A stretch of 64,000 bases of DNA, from contig NZ_CP097759.1 in the NCBI RefSeq assembly GCF_023586365.1, positions 124,001 to 188,000 on the forward strand. Reading direction: 5' to 3'. Both the position numbers and the translations under genes were made by a program. This document shows, piece after piece, positions 19,324 through 30,496 of this stretch (position 1 is its first letter; each line of letters starts with the position of its first letter). The stretch is from Blochmannia endosymbiont of Camponotus sp. (lineage in GTDB: Bacteria; Pseudomonadota; Gammaproteobacteria; Enterobacterales; Enterobacteriaceae). The notes below the pieces were generated by a model. It did no database searches and was not told the DNA's origin. It was given only the letters and a program-made list of their open reading frames with translations.

Positions 19324-21933
19324 TTACATTTTTTTTAAGGTAATTTTGTCTCGACGTTGTTGTAACCGGTATTTAAAATTTATACGAAAATGACGAGAAG
19401 ATCGGCGTATACGGTGAATCAGTTGTGCGCGGTTATTGTTGTCTTGTTGGGATATGTTTTTATAATATTTAGCAGCGCTATGGTTAATATGTGAGCAGTG
19501 TATAATAGTGTTGTTGATATTTTTTGGGATATGTAGAGTATTTGATGTTAAATCAGAGGTATGAATATCTGTAGAATTATCGATAGTATTAGAATTTACT
19601 TCAGTAATGGTGGTTTTTTTGTCAAAACAGTGGGGATCTGTTGTACAACATGTTCTGTAGGAATTGATATTTATAGGTATTACTGGTTCGTTATTGACTT
19701 TCATATGCAAGGTGTGTTCAGGTTGGTGATGTTTTCGCCATATCCAATATTCTGAATGATGTGTTTTATTTAAGTGCTGATGTTTAATGTTGTGCATATA
19801 TCTTTTTTTATGTCTCTGCATAGGTATTTTTTTTGTTATTTTTTCAATAGACTGCGTTGGATTAGTGTAGCAGGGAGTAGGCGCAGATTTGTAAATATTG
19901 TCAATAAATCTCGATAGAGACTGAGTGTTGTTATTATTATCTTTATTAAAAAAATATTTTATTTTTTTATGATTATTCAAGTTAGTTTTGTTTTTTGTAT
20001 TATGGATATAATTTTTTTTATTATTATTAATATTACTGCTACTATTGTATTTAGAATAAAAATTCGGATATGACTTAAAATAATGATTTATGTGCTGAGA
20101 TGGTTTGTGTTGATATATAATTTTAGTGTATATCCAATTAATGTTTTTGGTGGTTATTTTTGATAGTGCTTGTTTTAAATTATTATAACTTGTGATACAT
20201 AAACTGAGTATTTTATGCCAATAATTTTTGATTTTATCAAACCATGATAGCTCTCTTTTTGATTTAAATTGAAACCTGCAATTTGCATAAGAAAAATTCT
20301 TATTATAAGTAGGTATTACATTTGATACAGTGCTTTTTGTCGGCTGTGGTTTTTCTGTAGTATAAGTGTAGTTTGAAGAAATTATTTCTCCTGATGATTG
20401 GGTTATTTCATAGTCTTGATTTGTTGCTAATAAATAGCTTGGTTTATTGTATGTTTCTCCTTTACGTATACGTCGTACTTCGTAATTTGGAGTTTTCATT
20501 TGTTCATAAGGCACTATAATGGCACGTACTCCTTTTTGTCGTTGTTCTATATCGCTAATAGCTTTTCGTTTTTCATTGAGTAAATATGAGGCGATAACTA
20601 CAGGAACGATCGCATGTACTTCATAAGTATTATCTTTTAGCGCTTCTTCTTCAATTAAACGTAAAATTGATAGAGAAAGAGATTCGTTGTCACGAATGCT
20701 GCCTGTTCCGCTACAACGTGGGCAAATATAATGACTTGATTCTCCAAGCGACGTACTTAATCTCTGTCTAGATAACTCTAATAGACCAAATTTAGAAATA
20801 TGTCCCATCTGAATGCGAGCGCGATCCTGATGCACTGCTATCTTTAAGCTATTTTCAATTTCTCGTTGATGCCGAATTGGAGTCATGTCTATGAAGTCTA
20901 TAACAATTAATCCACTTACATCCCGAAGACGTAACTGACGCGCTATTTCATCAGTTGCTTCTAAATTGGTATGAAAAGCTGTATCTTCAATATCTGCTCC
21001 TTTAGTAGAGCGTGCAGAATTAATATCGATTGCTGTTAGAGCCTCGGTAGTGTCTATAACAATGGACCCTCCAGATGGCAATCGTACTTCTCGTTGAAAC
21101 GCTGATTCTATTTGAGATTCTATCTGGTAGTGACTAAATAAAGGAACATCGCCATTATAAAATTTTATTTTTTTAGTGAAATCTGGGCGACCTAAAGAAG
21201 TTATATGTTCTTTGGCTAAATTCATAATTTCGGGATTATCAATTAAAATTTCTCCTATATCTGGGCGTAAATAATCTCGAAATGCACGTACGATAACATT
21301 ACTATCCTGATGAATTAAAAAAGGAGCCAAGTGCTTTGCTGCGGTATTTTTGATGGTTTTCCAATGTTGCAAACGAGAAGTTAAATCCCATTCTAACGCT
21401 TCGATAGATTTCCCCAGACCAGCAGTACGAATAATCAAACTCATTCCTTCAGGTAATTCTAAAGTAGATAGAATTTCTTTTAATTCGATACGGTCGTTTC
21501 CTTCAATTCGTCTTGAGATTCCACTGGATTTGGGATTATTTGGCATGAGTACTAAATAGCTACCTGCTAAACTGATAAAAGTAGTTAATGCAGCACCTTT
21601 ATTTCCTCTTTCTTCTTTATCTATTTGTACAATTAGTTCTTGTCCTTCACATAAAATTTCCTTAATATTGAATTTATTATAGGAAGATGACGAAGAAAGA
21701 AAATATTCGTGTGAGATTTCTTTTATAGGAAGAAATCCGTGTCGTTCGACTCCATAATCTACAAATACTGCTTCTAAACTAGGTTCAATTCGGATAATTT
21801 TTCCTTTATAAATATTTGATTTCTTTTGTTCATGACCTACTGTTTCAATATCTAGATCATATAATCGTTGCCCATCTACTAATGCTACTCGTAATTCTTC
21901 TTGTTGAGTAGCGTTAATTAACATTCTTTTCAT
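19324..21933 (-). CDS. rne: Ribonuclease E
   Basis: Essential endonuclease of mRNA decay and rRNA/tRNA processing. The catalytic half (about 1-510) is well conserved: S1 domain ([22 protein letters not shown]), DNase I-like domain with metal-binding Asp in [15 protein letters not shown] and LIVIDFIDM, and the zinc link CPRCSGTG. The remaining roughly 360 residues should be the degradosome scaffold but are Asn/Lys/His-rich low-complexity sequence with no recognisable enolase or PNPase site. It has 869 residues, against 1061 in E. coli. The start [15 protein letters not shown] matches E. coli. Confidence 0.96.
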   Translation of the reverse strand: MKRMLINATQQEELRVALVDGQRLYDLDIETVGHEQKKSNIYKGKIIRIEPSLEAVFVDYGVERHGFLPIKEISHEYFLSSSSSYNKFNIKEILCEGQELIVQIDKEERGNKGAALTTFISLAGSYLVLMPNNPKSSGISRRIEGNDRIELKEILSTLELPEGMSLIIRTAGLGKSIEALEWDLTSRLQHWKTIKNTAAKHLAPFLIHQDSNVIVRAFRDYLRPDIGEILIDNPEIMNLAKEHITSLGRPDFTKKIKFYNGDVPLFSHYQIESQIESAFQREVRLPSGGSIVIDTTEALTAIDINSARSTKGADIEDTAFHTNLEATDEIARQLRLRDVSGLIVIDFIDMTPIRHQREIENSLKIAVHQDRARIQMGHISKFGLLELSRQRLSTSLGESSHYICPRCSGTGSIRDNESLSLSILRLIEEEALKDNTYEVHAIVPVVIASYLLNEKRKAISDIEQRQKGVRAIIVPYEQMKTPNYEVRRIRKGETYNKPSYLLATNQDYEITQSSGEIISSNYTYTTEKPQPTKSTVSNVIPTYNKNFSYANCRFQFKSKRELSWFDKIKNYWHKILSLCITSYNNLKQALSKITTKNINWIYTKIIYQHKPSQHINHYFKSYPNFYSKYNSSSNINNNKKNYIHNTKNKTNLNNHKKIKYFFNKDNNNNTQSLSRFIDNIYKSAPTPCYTNPTQSIEKITKKIPMQRHKKRYMHNIKHQHLNKTHHSEYWIWRKHHQPEHTLHMKVNNEPVIPININSYRTCCTTDPHCFDKKTTITEVNSNTIDNSTDIHTSDLTSNTLHIPKNINNTIIHCSHINHSAAKYYKNISQQDNNNRAQLIHRIRRSSRHFRINFKYRLQQRRDKITLKKM

Positions 21934-22442
21934 TATAATTTTTGCTCAATGTTGATATATTGCAATGTAGATATTTGGATTTAAATATCTAATTATTTTT
22001 AGTATTTTTATAGTTTGATGTTTAATAGATTTGCATTTACAACTTAAATGTATAATTATTTTTTTGTTTAGAAGGTTCCTGGAATTGTTAATAACCACAT
22101 ATCTATGCAAATCATAATATTAGTTATCGATAGACTACCGTATTGTGCAAAACATCATTACGAGTGATGTTTGTTATTTTTTTTAATGTATCAGCTACAA
22201 GTAGTCTTATTGTAATCAAATGAACTAATAATTGTACTTGGTATTAGATGAAAAAATAACACTATAAAAATTATATATGCGTGAAATTAAATGTTTTTAA
22301 TTTAAAATTATTAATTGCGAATATTAAATATATCAATTTTACAGTATTTATCATGCAATTTGATATTAGCTTGCTAAAATTATGATTTTTTCATTATATT
22401 TATTATTATATTAAAACAATTATGTAATTGCCATGGTTTCTT
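21934..22442. other. Divergent promoter region of rne and rluC
   Basis: About 510 bp, consistent with the long rne 5' leader known from enterics, where it mediates autoregulation. A 9-bp hairpin (22150-22158/22164-22172, one G-U) is followed on the plus strand by a run of eight T. It could be an rluC-side attenuator or part of the rne leader. Confidence 0.4.
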
Positions 22443-23459
22443 ATGAAAGAACATGATATTCGTATACATTTTGTTAGAATTTCTTCAAATTTTTCTGGTC
22501 AAAGAATTGATAATTTTTTGTATACTTATCTAAAAGTAGCACCTAAATCTATGATTTATAGAATTATACGAATTGGCGCAATACGTGTTAACAAAAAAAG
22601 AATTAAATTTCAGTATAAGTTGCAAATAGGAGATTTATTAAGAATTCCTCCAATAAGAGGAATAAAAATCAATAGATTTAATAAAAAATATATGGAAGAA
22701 ATTGCATTTTTACAGAATATCATAATTTATGAAGATGATTATTTATTGGCATTGAACAAGCCTACTGGTGTTGCTGCGCATGGAGGAAGTGGTCTTAAAT
22801 TTGGTGTTATTGAGGGATTACGAGCATTGCGTCCTAAAACACAGTTTTTAGAGTTAGTTCATCGTTTAGATCGAGAAACTTCTGGTGTCTTATTAGTGGC
22901 TAAAAAACGCACTGCTTTAGTATATTTACATGAACAGTTACGTTTACAAAATATGAAAAAGGAATATTTAGCGTTGGTACATGGAAGATGGGATGCAAAT
23001 TTACAAATAGTATCTGCGTCATTGTTTAAAAAAAATACTTTACTCAATAGTAGCAGAGTTGTTTATATAGACTCAGAAAAGGGGAAATCTTCTACGACTC
23101 ATTTTCAAGTTAAAGAACATTTTGATAGCGTAGCGACTTTGCTGACAATTAAACCTATTACTGGACGTACACATCAGATTAGAGTACACACTCAATACGC
23201 GAGTCATCCTATCGTAGGGGATAGTCGGTATGGCAATTATCAATCTAATACTCGATTTAAACGGTTTGGATTTAATCGATTATTCTTACATGCTTCTATA
23301 TTGCGTTTTATACATCCAAATACAAAAAAAGATTTCTATATACATGCGCCATTAGGTCAATCATTTCACAATTGCTTATTTTTTTTAAGAAATTTATCTA
23401 TAAAAAGCTATGATTGTTTATTGGAAAATATTATTAAAAATATAGATAATTTAAAATAA
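22443..23459 (+). CDS. rluC: 23S rRNA pseudouridine synthase C
   Basis: RluC makes pseudouridines 955, 2504 and 2580 in E. coli 23S rRNA. An N-terminal S4 RNA-binding domain (about 10-75, GQRIDNFLYTYLKVAPKSMIYR) precedes the RluA-type catalytic domain with HRLDRETSGVLL, which holds the catalytic Asp, and PITGRTHQIRVH. I use the ATG at 22443 (338 residues); a TTG at 22428 in the same frame is the alternative. It is divergent from rne, as in E. coli. Confidence 0.95.
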   Translation: MKEHDIRIHFVRISSNFSGQRIDNFLYTYLKVAPKSMIYRIIRIGAIRVNKKRIKFQYKLQIGDLLRIPPIRGIKINRFNKKYMEEIAFLQNIIIYEDDYLLALNKPTGVAAHGGSGLKFGVIEGLRALRPKTQFLELVHRLDRETSGVLLVAKKRTALVYLHEQLRLQNMKKEYLALVHGRWDANLQIVSASLFKKNTLLNSSRVVYIDSEKGKSSTTHFQVKEHFDSVATLLTIKPITGRTHQIRVHTQYASHPIVGDSRYGNYQSNTRFKRFGFNRLFLHASILRFIHPNTKKDFYIHAPLGQSFHNCLFFLRNLSIKSYDCLLENIIKNIDNLK

Positions 23460-24361
23460 TTAAAATTTATTATTGTTAATTTTTATTAAAAGGATGATAT
23501 ACGTAATTTTATTTTATAATGATTGTGCGCTATTTATTTTTTAATAAAAAATATAAGTAAATTAAACATTAATTTAATTTACTTATTTTTAAATAAAAAC
23601 ATTTTATAAAACAATGAGTCTTTTGAAGTAGCCGTATAATTCAATTATTCTATGCAGTTAATGTTAGTTATAAATATTTAGGCACTTTATCTTAAAGAAT
23701 GAAAAAATTAGTTAATTATTTTGATGAGTTATGAAGTGTGTGTATGTTTTAGAAATGTTAATGATGAGTAATAATTTAATATTTAGAATGAGTTATATAA
23801 TATCGAGAGTTAAGGATTAATATATATTTAAGTGAATTGAATTTTGTTAAAATATATCATGAAATTTTATTAGTTGGAGTGAATGTGTTAGTGATTGATG
23901 TTAAAAGATTTATTTTTAGTTGTGTCTTAAATGATATTTTTTTTATTTTAAAAATTTTATAAAATGAGACCGTAAAAATACAGCAATATGATATATTGGT
24001 TGGTTTTATGTCAGTTCATTTTTTATACAGTTTAAAATATATGAGTATGTGTGTAAATGTAGTGATTATATGTGGTCACTATTTTTTTTACAGTTAGAAG
24101 TATGTTTCGTGATAATTTAAAAAAAAGGTAATTTAAATAAATAAAAAAATTATATTTGCGGAACGATAGATAATTAATCATAATATATTTTCTGGTAAAT
24201 AATTGTTTTTATATTGAAAATAAACAATTTTTCTATTTTAAAAAAACTATATTATGTGTGATTAAATAAGTGAATATTTTAATTATTAGTCGATCTCATT
24301 AAGATTAGATCGGTCTTTGGATGAAAAATAATATTGAAATATATCAAAGGGAGAGTATAGC
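23460..24361. other. 0.9-kb spacer rluC to rpmF
   Basis: In E. coli maf-2 (yceF) and yceD lie around this position; neither is recognisable here. It contains the rluC terminator candidate at 23553-23590 and, near 24291, a short CGATCT/AGATCG pairing ahead of rpmF. Confidence 0.45.
23553..23590 (+). terminator. Intrinsic terminator candidate after rluC
   Basis: A perfect 14-bp stem (23553-23566/23573-23586) with 6-nt loop is followed directly by TTTT. It lies about 95 bp downstream of the rluC stop codon, in the right orientation. It is AT-rich but long enough to be stable. Confidence 0.55.
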
Positions 24362-24532
24362 ATGGCCGTACAACAAAATAAATCTACTCGTTCTACAAGA
24401 GGAATGCGTCGTTCTCATCATGCGCTGCGCCCGGTTACTATATCAGTAGATCGGACATCTGGAGAAATACATCGACGTCATTGTGTTACTTGTGATGGGT
24501 TTTATCGTGGACGAAAAATGATTGAGAATTAA
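24362..24532 (+). CDS. rpmF: 50S ribosomal protein L32
   Basis: Large-subunit protein of 56 residues (E. coli 57). The start [22 protein letters not shown] matches E. coli L32 almost residue for residue, and the C-terminal [12 protein letters not shown] is also conserved. The ATG at 24362 is preceded by GGGAGAG. It is separated from plsX by 3 bp, the conserved rpmF-plsX-fab operon start. Confidence 0.96.
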   Translation: MAVQQNKSTRSTRGMRRSHHALRPVTISVDRTSGEIHRRHCVTCDGFYRGRKMIEN

Positions 24533-24535
24533 TTT

Positions 24536-25591
24536 TTGAAAAACGATATACAGCTACAAAATTTGGTTATTGCATTAGATGCAATGGGTGGCGATTTTGG
24601 GCCTGTGGTAACGGTGCCAGCTTCTTTGCAAGCATTGTCTTTATATCCAAAACTTAGATTGTTACTTGTTGGAAATCCTGATGCAATTTTACCCATATTA
24701 GCAGCATCAAAATCTATAGGTCTTGATAGGTTAACTGTTATTCCATCAAAATCGGTAATAAGTGGAGATGTGAGGCCTGCTCAGGCTATTAGAGTGAGCA
24801 AAGATACCTCGATGCGAGTAGCTTTAGAGCTGATCAAGTCAGGTCGTGCTCACGCTTGTGTTAGCGCAGGAAATACAGGGGCGCTCATGGGCTTATCTAA
24901 ATTAGTGCTTAAGTCTGTACACGGTATCGAACGCCCTGCTTTAACAACATTGCTGCCGCACCAAAAACAAGGAAAAACTGTTATTTTAGATTTAGGCGCT
25001 AATATTTCATGTGACGGTGGAATGCTAGTACAGTTTGCGATCATGGGTTCAGTATTATCAAAACAAATTTTAGGAGTAAGTCATCCAAGAGTAGCGTTAT
25101 TAAATATCGGATCGGAAGAAACTAAAGGATTAGATAATATTCGTCATGCTTCCAGGATATTGCATACTATTCCATCAATTCATTATGTTGGTTATGTTGA
25201 GGCGAATGATTTATTAACAGGGAAAACCGATGTTTTGATTTGTGATGGATTTATTGGCAATATTACTTTAAAGACTATGGAAGGAGTTATAAGAGTTATT
25301 TTATCAACATTACAATCGTCAGGAAAAAAAAATAAGCCGAACTGGTTTATGAAAATTATTAATTTCTGGATCAGACAATATCTGTTTAATCAATTTAATC
25401 AATTTAACCCTGATTGGTATAATGGCGCTCACTTGGTGGGTTTACGTAGTACGGTAATAAAAAGTCATGGAGCAGCTAATCAACACGCATTTATTGCCGC
25501 TATCACACAGGCAATACATTCCGTGGAACGGGAGGTTCCAGAAAAAATTTCTCATCAATTAAGCGCAGTGCTATCTAAAAATAATCATTAA
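24536..25591 (+). CDS. plsX: Phosphate acyltransferase PlsX
   Basis: PlsX converts acyl-ACP to acyl-phosphate, linking fatty-acid synthesis to phospholipid synthesis. [11 protein letters not shown] at the N-terminus, [45 protein letters not shown] and [10 protein letters not shown] are family signatures. It has 351 residues (E. coli 356). The start is a TTG at 24536, 3 bp after the rpmF stop; no better ATG precedes the conserved N-terminus, so translational coupling to rpmF is likely. Confidence 0.95.
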   Translation: MKNDIQLQNLVIALDAMGGDFGPVVTVPASLQALSLYPKLRLLLVGNPDAILPILAASKSIGLDRLTVIPSKSVISGDVRPAQAIRVSKDTSMRVALELIKSGRAHACVSAGNTGALMGLSKLVLKSVHGIERPALTTLLPHQKQGKTVILDLGANISCDGGMLVQFAIMGSVLSKQILGVSHPRVALLNIGSEETKGLDNIRHASRILHTIPSIHYVGYVEANDLLTGKTDVLICDGFIGNITLKTMEGVIRVILSTLQSSGKKNKPNWFMKIINFWIRQYLFNQFNQFNPDWYNGAHLVGLRSTVIKSHGAANQHAFIAAITQAIHSVEREVPEKISHQLSAVLSKNNH

Positions 25592-25596
25592 TATAC

Positions 25597-26550
25597 ATGT
25601 TTACTAGAATTCTTGGAACAGGGAGCTATTTACCGCAAAACATTAGATCTAATATTGTTTTAGAAAAAATGGTAGATACATCGCATGAGTGGATTGTTGC
25701 TCGCACTGGTATTCAAGAACGGCGTATTTCTACTTCTGATGAAACTGTAGCCAAAATGGGTTATTTTGCTGCTAAAAGAGCTTTAGATATGTCTTGTGTG
25801 CACGCCGACAAAGTAGGGATTATTATTGTTGCAACGACATCTTCCAGTCATGCATTTCCTAGTTCAGCATGTCAAATTCAACGTGATTTACATATACAAG
25901 ATACTATTGCCTTCGACTTATCAGCAGCTTGTTCTGGATTTGTTTATGCACTAGGTGTAGCGGATCAATATGTTAAGAATGGAAGCGTAGATTATGCTTT
26001 GGTTGTAGGGTCAGATACTTTAAGTCATACTCTAAATCCTAGAGATCGTGGAACATTGATTTTATTTGGGGATGGAGCGGGAGCAGTAGTACTTGGTCGC
26101 TCGGAAACACCAGGTATTATTTCTATTCACTTACATGCAGATGGAGATCATGGGGATTTATTGACTCTTCCTAATTGTAATAGGAAGAGTCCTGATATAT
26201 CTAATTATTTAACCATGGCTGGTAACAAAGTATTTAAAATAGCTGTTTCTGTTTTAGCGCGCGTTATAGATGAAACTTTGAGTATGAATAATTTACATCA
26301 AGATGAATTAGATTGGTTGGTCCCTCATCAGGCTAATTTAAGAATTATTTCTGCTACTGCTAAACGATTAGATATGGATATGAGAAAAGTAATAATTACG
26401 CTTGACAGACATGGGAATACATCTGCGGCTTCTGTTCCTTTAGCGTTAGATGAAGCTGTACGTGATGGTCGTATTAAGTCAGGTCAATTGGTATTACTAG
26501 AAGCGTTCGGGGCTGGATTTACCTGGGGTTCAGCGTTATTACGATTTTAA
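25597..26550 (+). CDS. fabH: 3-oxoacyl-ACP synthase III (KAS III)
   Basis: FabH condenses acetyl-CoA with malonyl-ACP to start fatty-acid chains. The Cys-His-Asn triad is visible in [21 protein letters not shown] and GNTSAASVP. It has 317 residues, the E. coli length. It begins 5 bp after plsX and is followed within 30 bp by fabD, so it is in the operon. An 11-bp perfect hairpin (26163-26191) lies inside the coding sequence. Confidence 0.97.
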   Translation: MFTRILGTGSYLPQNIRSNIVLEKMVDTSHEWIVARTGIQERRISTSDETVAKMGYFAAKRALDMSCVHADKVGIIIVATTSSSHAFPSSACQIQRDLHIQDTIAFDLSAACSGFVYALGVADQYVKNGSVDYALVVGSDTLSHTLNPRDRGTLILFGDGAGAVVLGRSETPGIISIHLHADGDHGDLLTLPNCNRKSPDISNYLTMAGNKVFKIAVSVLARVIDETLSMNNLHQDELDWLVPHQANLRIISATAKRLDMDMRKVIITLDRHGNTSAASVPLALDEAVRDGRIKSGQLVLLEAFGAGFTWGSALLRF

Positions 26551-26574
26551 ATTATGAGAGGAATATTGATTATT

Positions 26575-27513
26575 ATGAATACATTAGCTGTAGTATTTCC
26601 AGGACAGGCAGCTCAACAAGTAGGGATGCTAAGAACTCTTTCAGAACATTATCCGTTAGTAAAAGAGACTTTTTATGAAGTATCGGAGGTTCTAGGTTAT
26701 GATATATGGAAATTGATACAACGTGGGCCTGCTACAGAATTAAATAAAACTTATCGAGCACAACCGGCTATTTTAACCGCGTCAGTAGCTGTTTGGAGAA
26801 TATGGAAGCAGCAGGGAGGTTGTGCGCCAAAGATAATGGCTGGCCATAGTTTAGGCGAATATTCTGCTTTAGTATGCGCGGGAAGTATGGATTTATATTC
26901 TGCAGTTAAATTAGTAATGATACGTGGTATGTTAATGCAAGAAGTAGTACCGTATGGACGTGGAGCTATGTCTGTAATTATTGGGCTAAGTGATGATGTT
27001 GTTTTTGAATTATGTAAATCAGCACAACAAGATCAAATTGTTTCTCCTGCTAGTTTTAATGGGCCTGGACATGTAGTTATTGCCGGACATAAAGAAGCAG
27101 TAAATCGTGTCAATTTGTGTTGTAAAAATGCAGGTGCAAAACATATACTTATGTTGCCGATTAGTGTTCCATCGCACTGCTCATTAATGAAACCAGTAGT
27201 TGTAAAATTCAAAAAAGAACTAGAAAAAATCGTCATCACTACTCCTAGAATACCAGTAGTAAATAATGTTGATGCGTGCGTTGAGTGGGAACCTAAAGAT
27301 ATTCGTAATGCATTAATACGACAATTATATACTCCGGTGCGTTGGCATGAAATTATGCAATATTGCATTCATCAAAAAATTAAGAGATTTTTAGAAATGG
27401 GACCTGGAAAAATATTGACTGGATTGATACGTAATACTGTTAGCGATGTGTTTAGTTTGTCAGTAAATGATCCTATTTCTTTGTCAGAAGCAATTAGAAT
27501 TAATAAGAATTAA
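26575..27513 (+). CDS. fabD: Malonyl-CoA:ACP transacylase
   Basis: FabD transfers malonyl groups from CoA to ACP. VFPGQAAQQVGML, the nucleophile motif GHSLGEYSALVC, SVPSHCSLMKP with the catalytic His, and GPGKILTGL are present. I start at the ATG at 26575 because AGAGGA lies 12 bases upstream and MNTLAVVFPGQ aligns with E. coli; an ATG at 26554 would add seven residues. 312 residues. Operon member. Confidence 0.96.
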   Translation: MNTLAVVFPGQAAQQVGMLRTLSEHYPLVKETFYEVSEVLGYDIWKLIQRGPATELNKTYRAQPAILTASVAVWRIWKQQGGCAPKIMAGHSLGEYSALVCAGSMDLYSAVKLVMIRGMLMQEVVPYGRGAMSVIIGLSDDVVFELCKSAQQDQIVSPASFNGPGHVVIAGHKEAVNRVNLCCKNAGAKHILMLPISVPSHCSLMKPVVVKFKKELEKIVITTPRIPVVNNVDACVEWEPKDIRNALIRQLYTPVRWHEIMQYCIHQKIKRFLEMGPGKILTGLIRNTVSDVFSLSVNDPISLSEAIRINKN

Positions 27514-27542
27514 TATATTTGTATGAGAGGGGTACATGTAGG

Positions 27543-28277
27543 ATGAATTTTAATGAAAAAATTGTCTTAGTAACTGGTGCTCGTCGCGGTATTGGTCGTG
27601 CTATTATCGAAATGTTTGCAATATATGGGGCTACTGTAATAGGAACAGCGACTAGCGAGTTAGGTGTCAAAGACATTAATCGGTATTTAAGAAATCAAGG
27701 AAAAGGGATGCAATTGAATGTTGCAGATAAATGTTCTATTGATCTTTTTTTTGAAAAAATACGCCAAGAATTTGATAGTGTTGATATATTAGTAAATAAT
27801 GCTGGTATTGTTCAAGATAATATTTTGTTATTCATGAAAGATGATGAATGGCAATCTGTTATTGACGTAAATTTAACTGCTGTATACCGTATGTCTAAAT
27901 CGGTAATAAAATCGATGATAAAAAAACATTATGGTAGAATTATTAATATTGGTTCTGTAGTTGGTGTTATGGGCAATGCTGGGCAATCAAATTATTCGGC
28001 TGCTAAATCAGGATTGATTGGGTTTACAAAGTCTTTAGCTCGTGAAGTTGCTTCGAGAGGCATTACGGTTAATTTGGTAACACCAGGATTTATTTGTACA
28101 GATATGGTTAAAAAGTTAACTGATAAACAAAAAAATGATATTTTATTACAAATACCAGTTAATCGTTTTGGAGATCCAAAAGATGTGGCTTATGCGGTTA
28201 TGTTTTTTGCTTCTGATCATTCAAACTATATTACTGGACAAACGATGCATATTAATGGGGGAATGTATATGGGGTAA
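27543..28277 (+). CDS. fabG: 3-oxoacyl-ACP reductase
   Basis: NADPH-dependent short-chain dehydrogenase reducing 3-oxoacyl-ACP in each elongation cycle. The cofactor motif TGARRGIGRA, NNAG, and the catalytic Ser-Tyr-Lys (GSVVGVMGNAGQSNYSAAK) are intact, with C-terminal HINGGMYMG. I start at the ATG at 27543 (MNFNEKIVLVTG, as in E. coli), giving 244 residues; a TTG at 27519 would add eight. It is followed 136 bp later by acpP. Confidence 0.96.
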   Translation: MNFNEKIVLVTGARRGIGRAIIEMFAIYGATVIGTATSELGVKDINRYLRNQGKGMQLNVADKCSIDLFFEKIRQEFDSVDILVNNAGIVQDNILLFMKDDEWQSVIDVNLTAVYRMSKSVIKSMIKKHYGRIINIGSVVGVMGNAGQSNYSAAKSGLIGFTKSLAREVASRGITVNLVTPGFICTDMVKKLTDKQKNDILLQIPVNRFGDPKDVAYAVMFFASDHSNYITGQTMHINGGMYMG

Positions 28278-28413
28278 TTTATTTTATGTGATTTATTTTA
28301 AATATAAATATAATAAAATAAAATGTATTTTATTTGTTCATCGTTTGAAGTGTAGTGTGTTTTATATTTTTGAGCACTATTATATAAGCGCATTTTGATA
28401 GGAAAATAAAAAT

Positions 28414-28665
28414 ATGAATACTATAGAAGAAAAAGTAAAAACAATTATTTCTGAACAATTAGGAGTTAAACAAGAGGAAGTAGTAAATCACGCTTCATTT
28501 GTCGATGATCTTGGAGCTGATTCTCTTGATACTGTTGAGTTGGTTATGGCGTTAGAGGAAGAGTTTGATACTGAAATTCCAGATGAAGAAGCTGAAAAAA
28601 TTACAACTGTTCAGGCGGCAATAGATTTTATTAGTAATAATCATCAACAAAATAAGAATAATTAA
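28414..28665 (+). CDS. acpP: Acyl carrier protein
   Basis: Small acidic carrier of growing acyl chains. The phosphopantetheine serine is in [18 protein letters not shown]. It has 83 residues, slightly longer than E. coli (78 including Met), with an Asn/Gln/Lys tail. It is the last gene of the fab cluster here: fabF, which follows in E. coli, is missing. It probably supplies FabA/B/D/G/H/I, PlsX, LpxL and other acyltransferases. Confidence 0.97.
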   Translation: MNTIEEKVKTIISEQLGVKQEEVVNHASFVDDLGADSLDTVELVMALEEEFDTEIPDEEAEKITTVQAAIDFISNNHQQNKNN

Positions 28666-29301
28666 TTAAAAACTGATAACCTTTACCTGGTTATATTAAG
28701 CAAGATATGAATGATTTTTAGTGCATTATATTCATAATCATAATATAAAATTGAATTTTATTGGAGATAGTTTTTGTTATGTATACATTTGATTAAATGT
28801 GCAGCATGATCTTTATTTAGTTTAATAATTTTTTAATAATTAATACACTAATTGACTGTAAGCATGTATTATTGATTAATAAATTAACGAATTATTTCTT
28901 ATAAATAAATTAAATTATAGTATGAAAATAGTAATAATAGTGTATGAACATCAAAAGATGGTAGTTTCAAAAAATTTAGTTCTGTAGATACATTATGAAT
29001 ATTAATATAAATTGTTTTTTGTATTATAGAATTGAAGAGATCATAAAAGTTATATGATAATTAGGTTAGAATAAAAATTTGTGCACGTGGAGATATAAGG
29101 TGATGGATATTAATTGTCTGCGTGTTGATATTTTATGCGTTAATATATGATTATGTTTATTTTAATGTGAGTAACGCACAGTATATATAAATAAAAAAAT
29201 AATGCTTATCTTTTTGTTATGCATGATCATTAAGAATTGTTTTAGTATTAATTATATTAATAACTATTAACATTGTTAAACGCTGACTGATTGAGATTAA
29301 A
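28666..29301. other. 0.6-kb spacer where fabF is expected
   Basis: E. coli has fabF between acpP and pabC. Here about 640 bp of AT-rich DNA contains no recognisable KAS motif. A short ATAACC/GGTTAT pairing just after acpP (about 28676-28692) may be a weak terminator. Confidence 0.45.
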
Positions 29302-30126
29302 ATGTATTGGGTGAATGGAATTTCAAAAAAAACAATATCATTAAATAATCGTGCTTTACATTTTGGTGATGGATTTTTTACGACTGCTAAATTACAGCAT
29401 GGAAAAATAGATTTTTTAGATTGGCATATGGATAGATTAGTTGTTTCAGCAAAAAGGTTGATGTTTAACAATTTTAATTTTCATCTTCTGCATAAAGAAA
29501 TGCAGCAAGCAGCTGTATATAATGATATATATAATGTTATTAAAGTAATAATCAGTAGGAGTAATAGTCACAGATTATATGGATATCAATGTGATAATGA
29601 TATTGAACCATTACGTATAATTCATGTTAGTCGATTACCAAAATATTACACGCGCTGGATTCATTCTGGAATTCGTTTAAAAACGAGTATTGTGCGGTTA
29701 GCACGTAACGCTTGCTTGGCAGGAATAAAGCATCTTAATAGATTAGAACAAGTTATGATTGCTATTTGGGTAAGCAAATGTGAAACAACTGATGAAGCAC
29801 TAGTTTTGGATACTGATGGAAACGTGGTAGAGTGTTGTAGTGCCAATATTTTTTGGAGATATAAATACCAGGTATTTACCCCATCTTTATATTATGCTGG
29901 TGTTAATGGAACTATGCGTCAATTGGTATTAAAATTATTACCAAAATTAGGCTACTGTATACAAGAAGTAACGGTTGGACCTGAACATTTAAAACATGCA
30001 AATGAAGTTTTTATTACAAATGCTTTATTACCGCTAGCGTCAGTCAATTCAATTGATGATTGTGTGTATTCGGATAGGACATTATTTCATTTGCTACGGT
30101 TTCATATTATAGATAATAAACTTTAA
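29302..30126 (+). CDS. pabC: Aminodeoxychorismate lyase
   Basis: PLP enzyme of the branched-chain aminotransferase/D-amino-acid transaminase fold type that releases p-aminobenzoate and pyruvate from aminodeoxychorismate for folate synthesis. NRALHFGDGFFTTA, the lysine region AGIKHLNRLEQVMI, ECCSANIFW and AGVNGTMRQL match the family. It has 274 residues (E. coli 269). In E. coli the order is pabC-mltG-tmk; mltG is missing here. Confidence 0.95.
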   Translation: MYWVNGISKKTISLNNRALHFGDGFFTTAKLQHGKIDFLDWHMDRLVVSAKRLMFNNFNFHLLHKEMQQAAVYNDIYNVIKVIISRSNSHRLYGYQCDNDIEPLRIIHVSRLPKYYTRWIHSGIRLKTSIVRLARNACLAGIKHLNRLEQVMIAIWVSKCETTDEALVLDTDGNVVECCSANIFWRYKYQVFTPSLYYAGVNGTMRQLVLKLLPKLGYCIQEVTVGPEHLKHANEVFITNALLPLASVNSIDDCVYSDRTLFHLLRFHIIDNKL

Positions 30127-30496
30127 CATATTTATAAATGTTATTTATAAAATAATATGTAAAAAATATTTATGCTCTCCGTTAGTCATAATTGTGTCAT
30201 ATCAATTGATTTACAAGTAACTAATGATTTCAATAATAATTGTTATTCAATATATTATTGTAGTGTAAAAGTGATATTTGCATCCGTACAATGCTAATTA
30301 TAATTAGCAATCCTTTTGGGATTGATTGGGTTTTATTATTCTGGGTTTTATAGTTATATATTTGAAAAGATACGATTAAAGCATATATAAGATTATATAT
30401 TTTAATTATTGTTCATTTTCATAAATATGTAAAATTTTATGGACTTTAATAAATAATTAAATAAAACGGTTACACAACCTTATATCAGGATGTGCT
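30127..30496. other. Spacer where mltG is expected
   Basis: About 370 bp between pabC and tmk. It contains an 18-bp palindrome (30292-30309) overlapping a 6-bp hairpin (30308-30313/30319-30324), followed by GGGTTTTATTATT, a possible pabC terminator on the plus strand. No mltG remnant was recognised. Confidence 0.4.
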
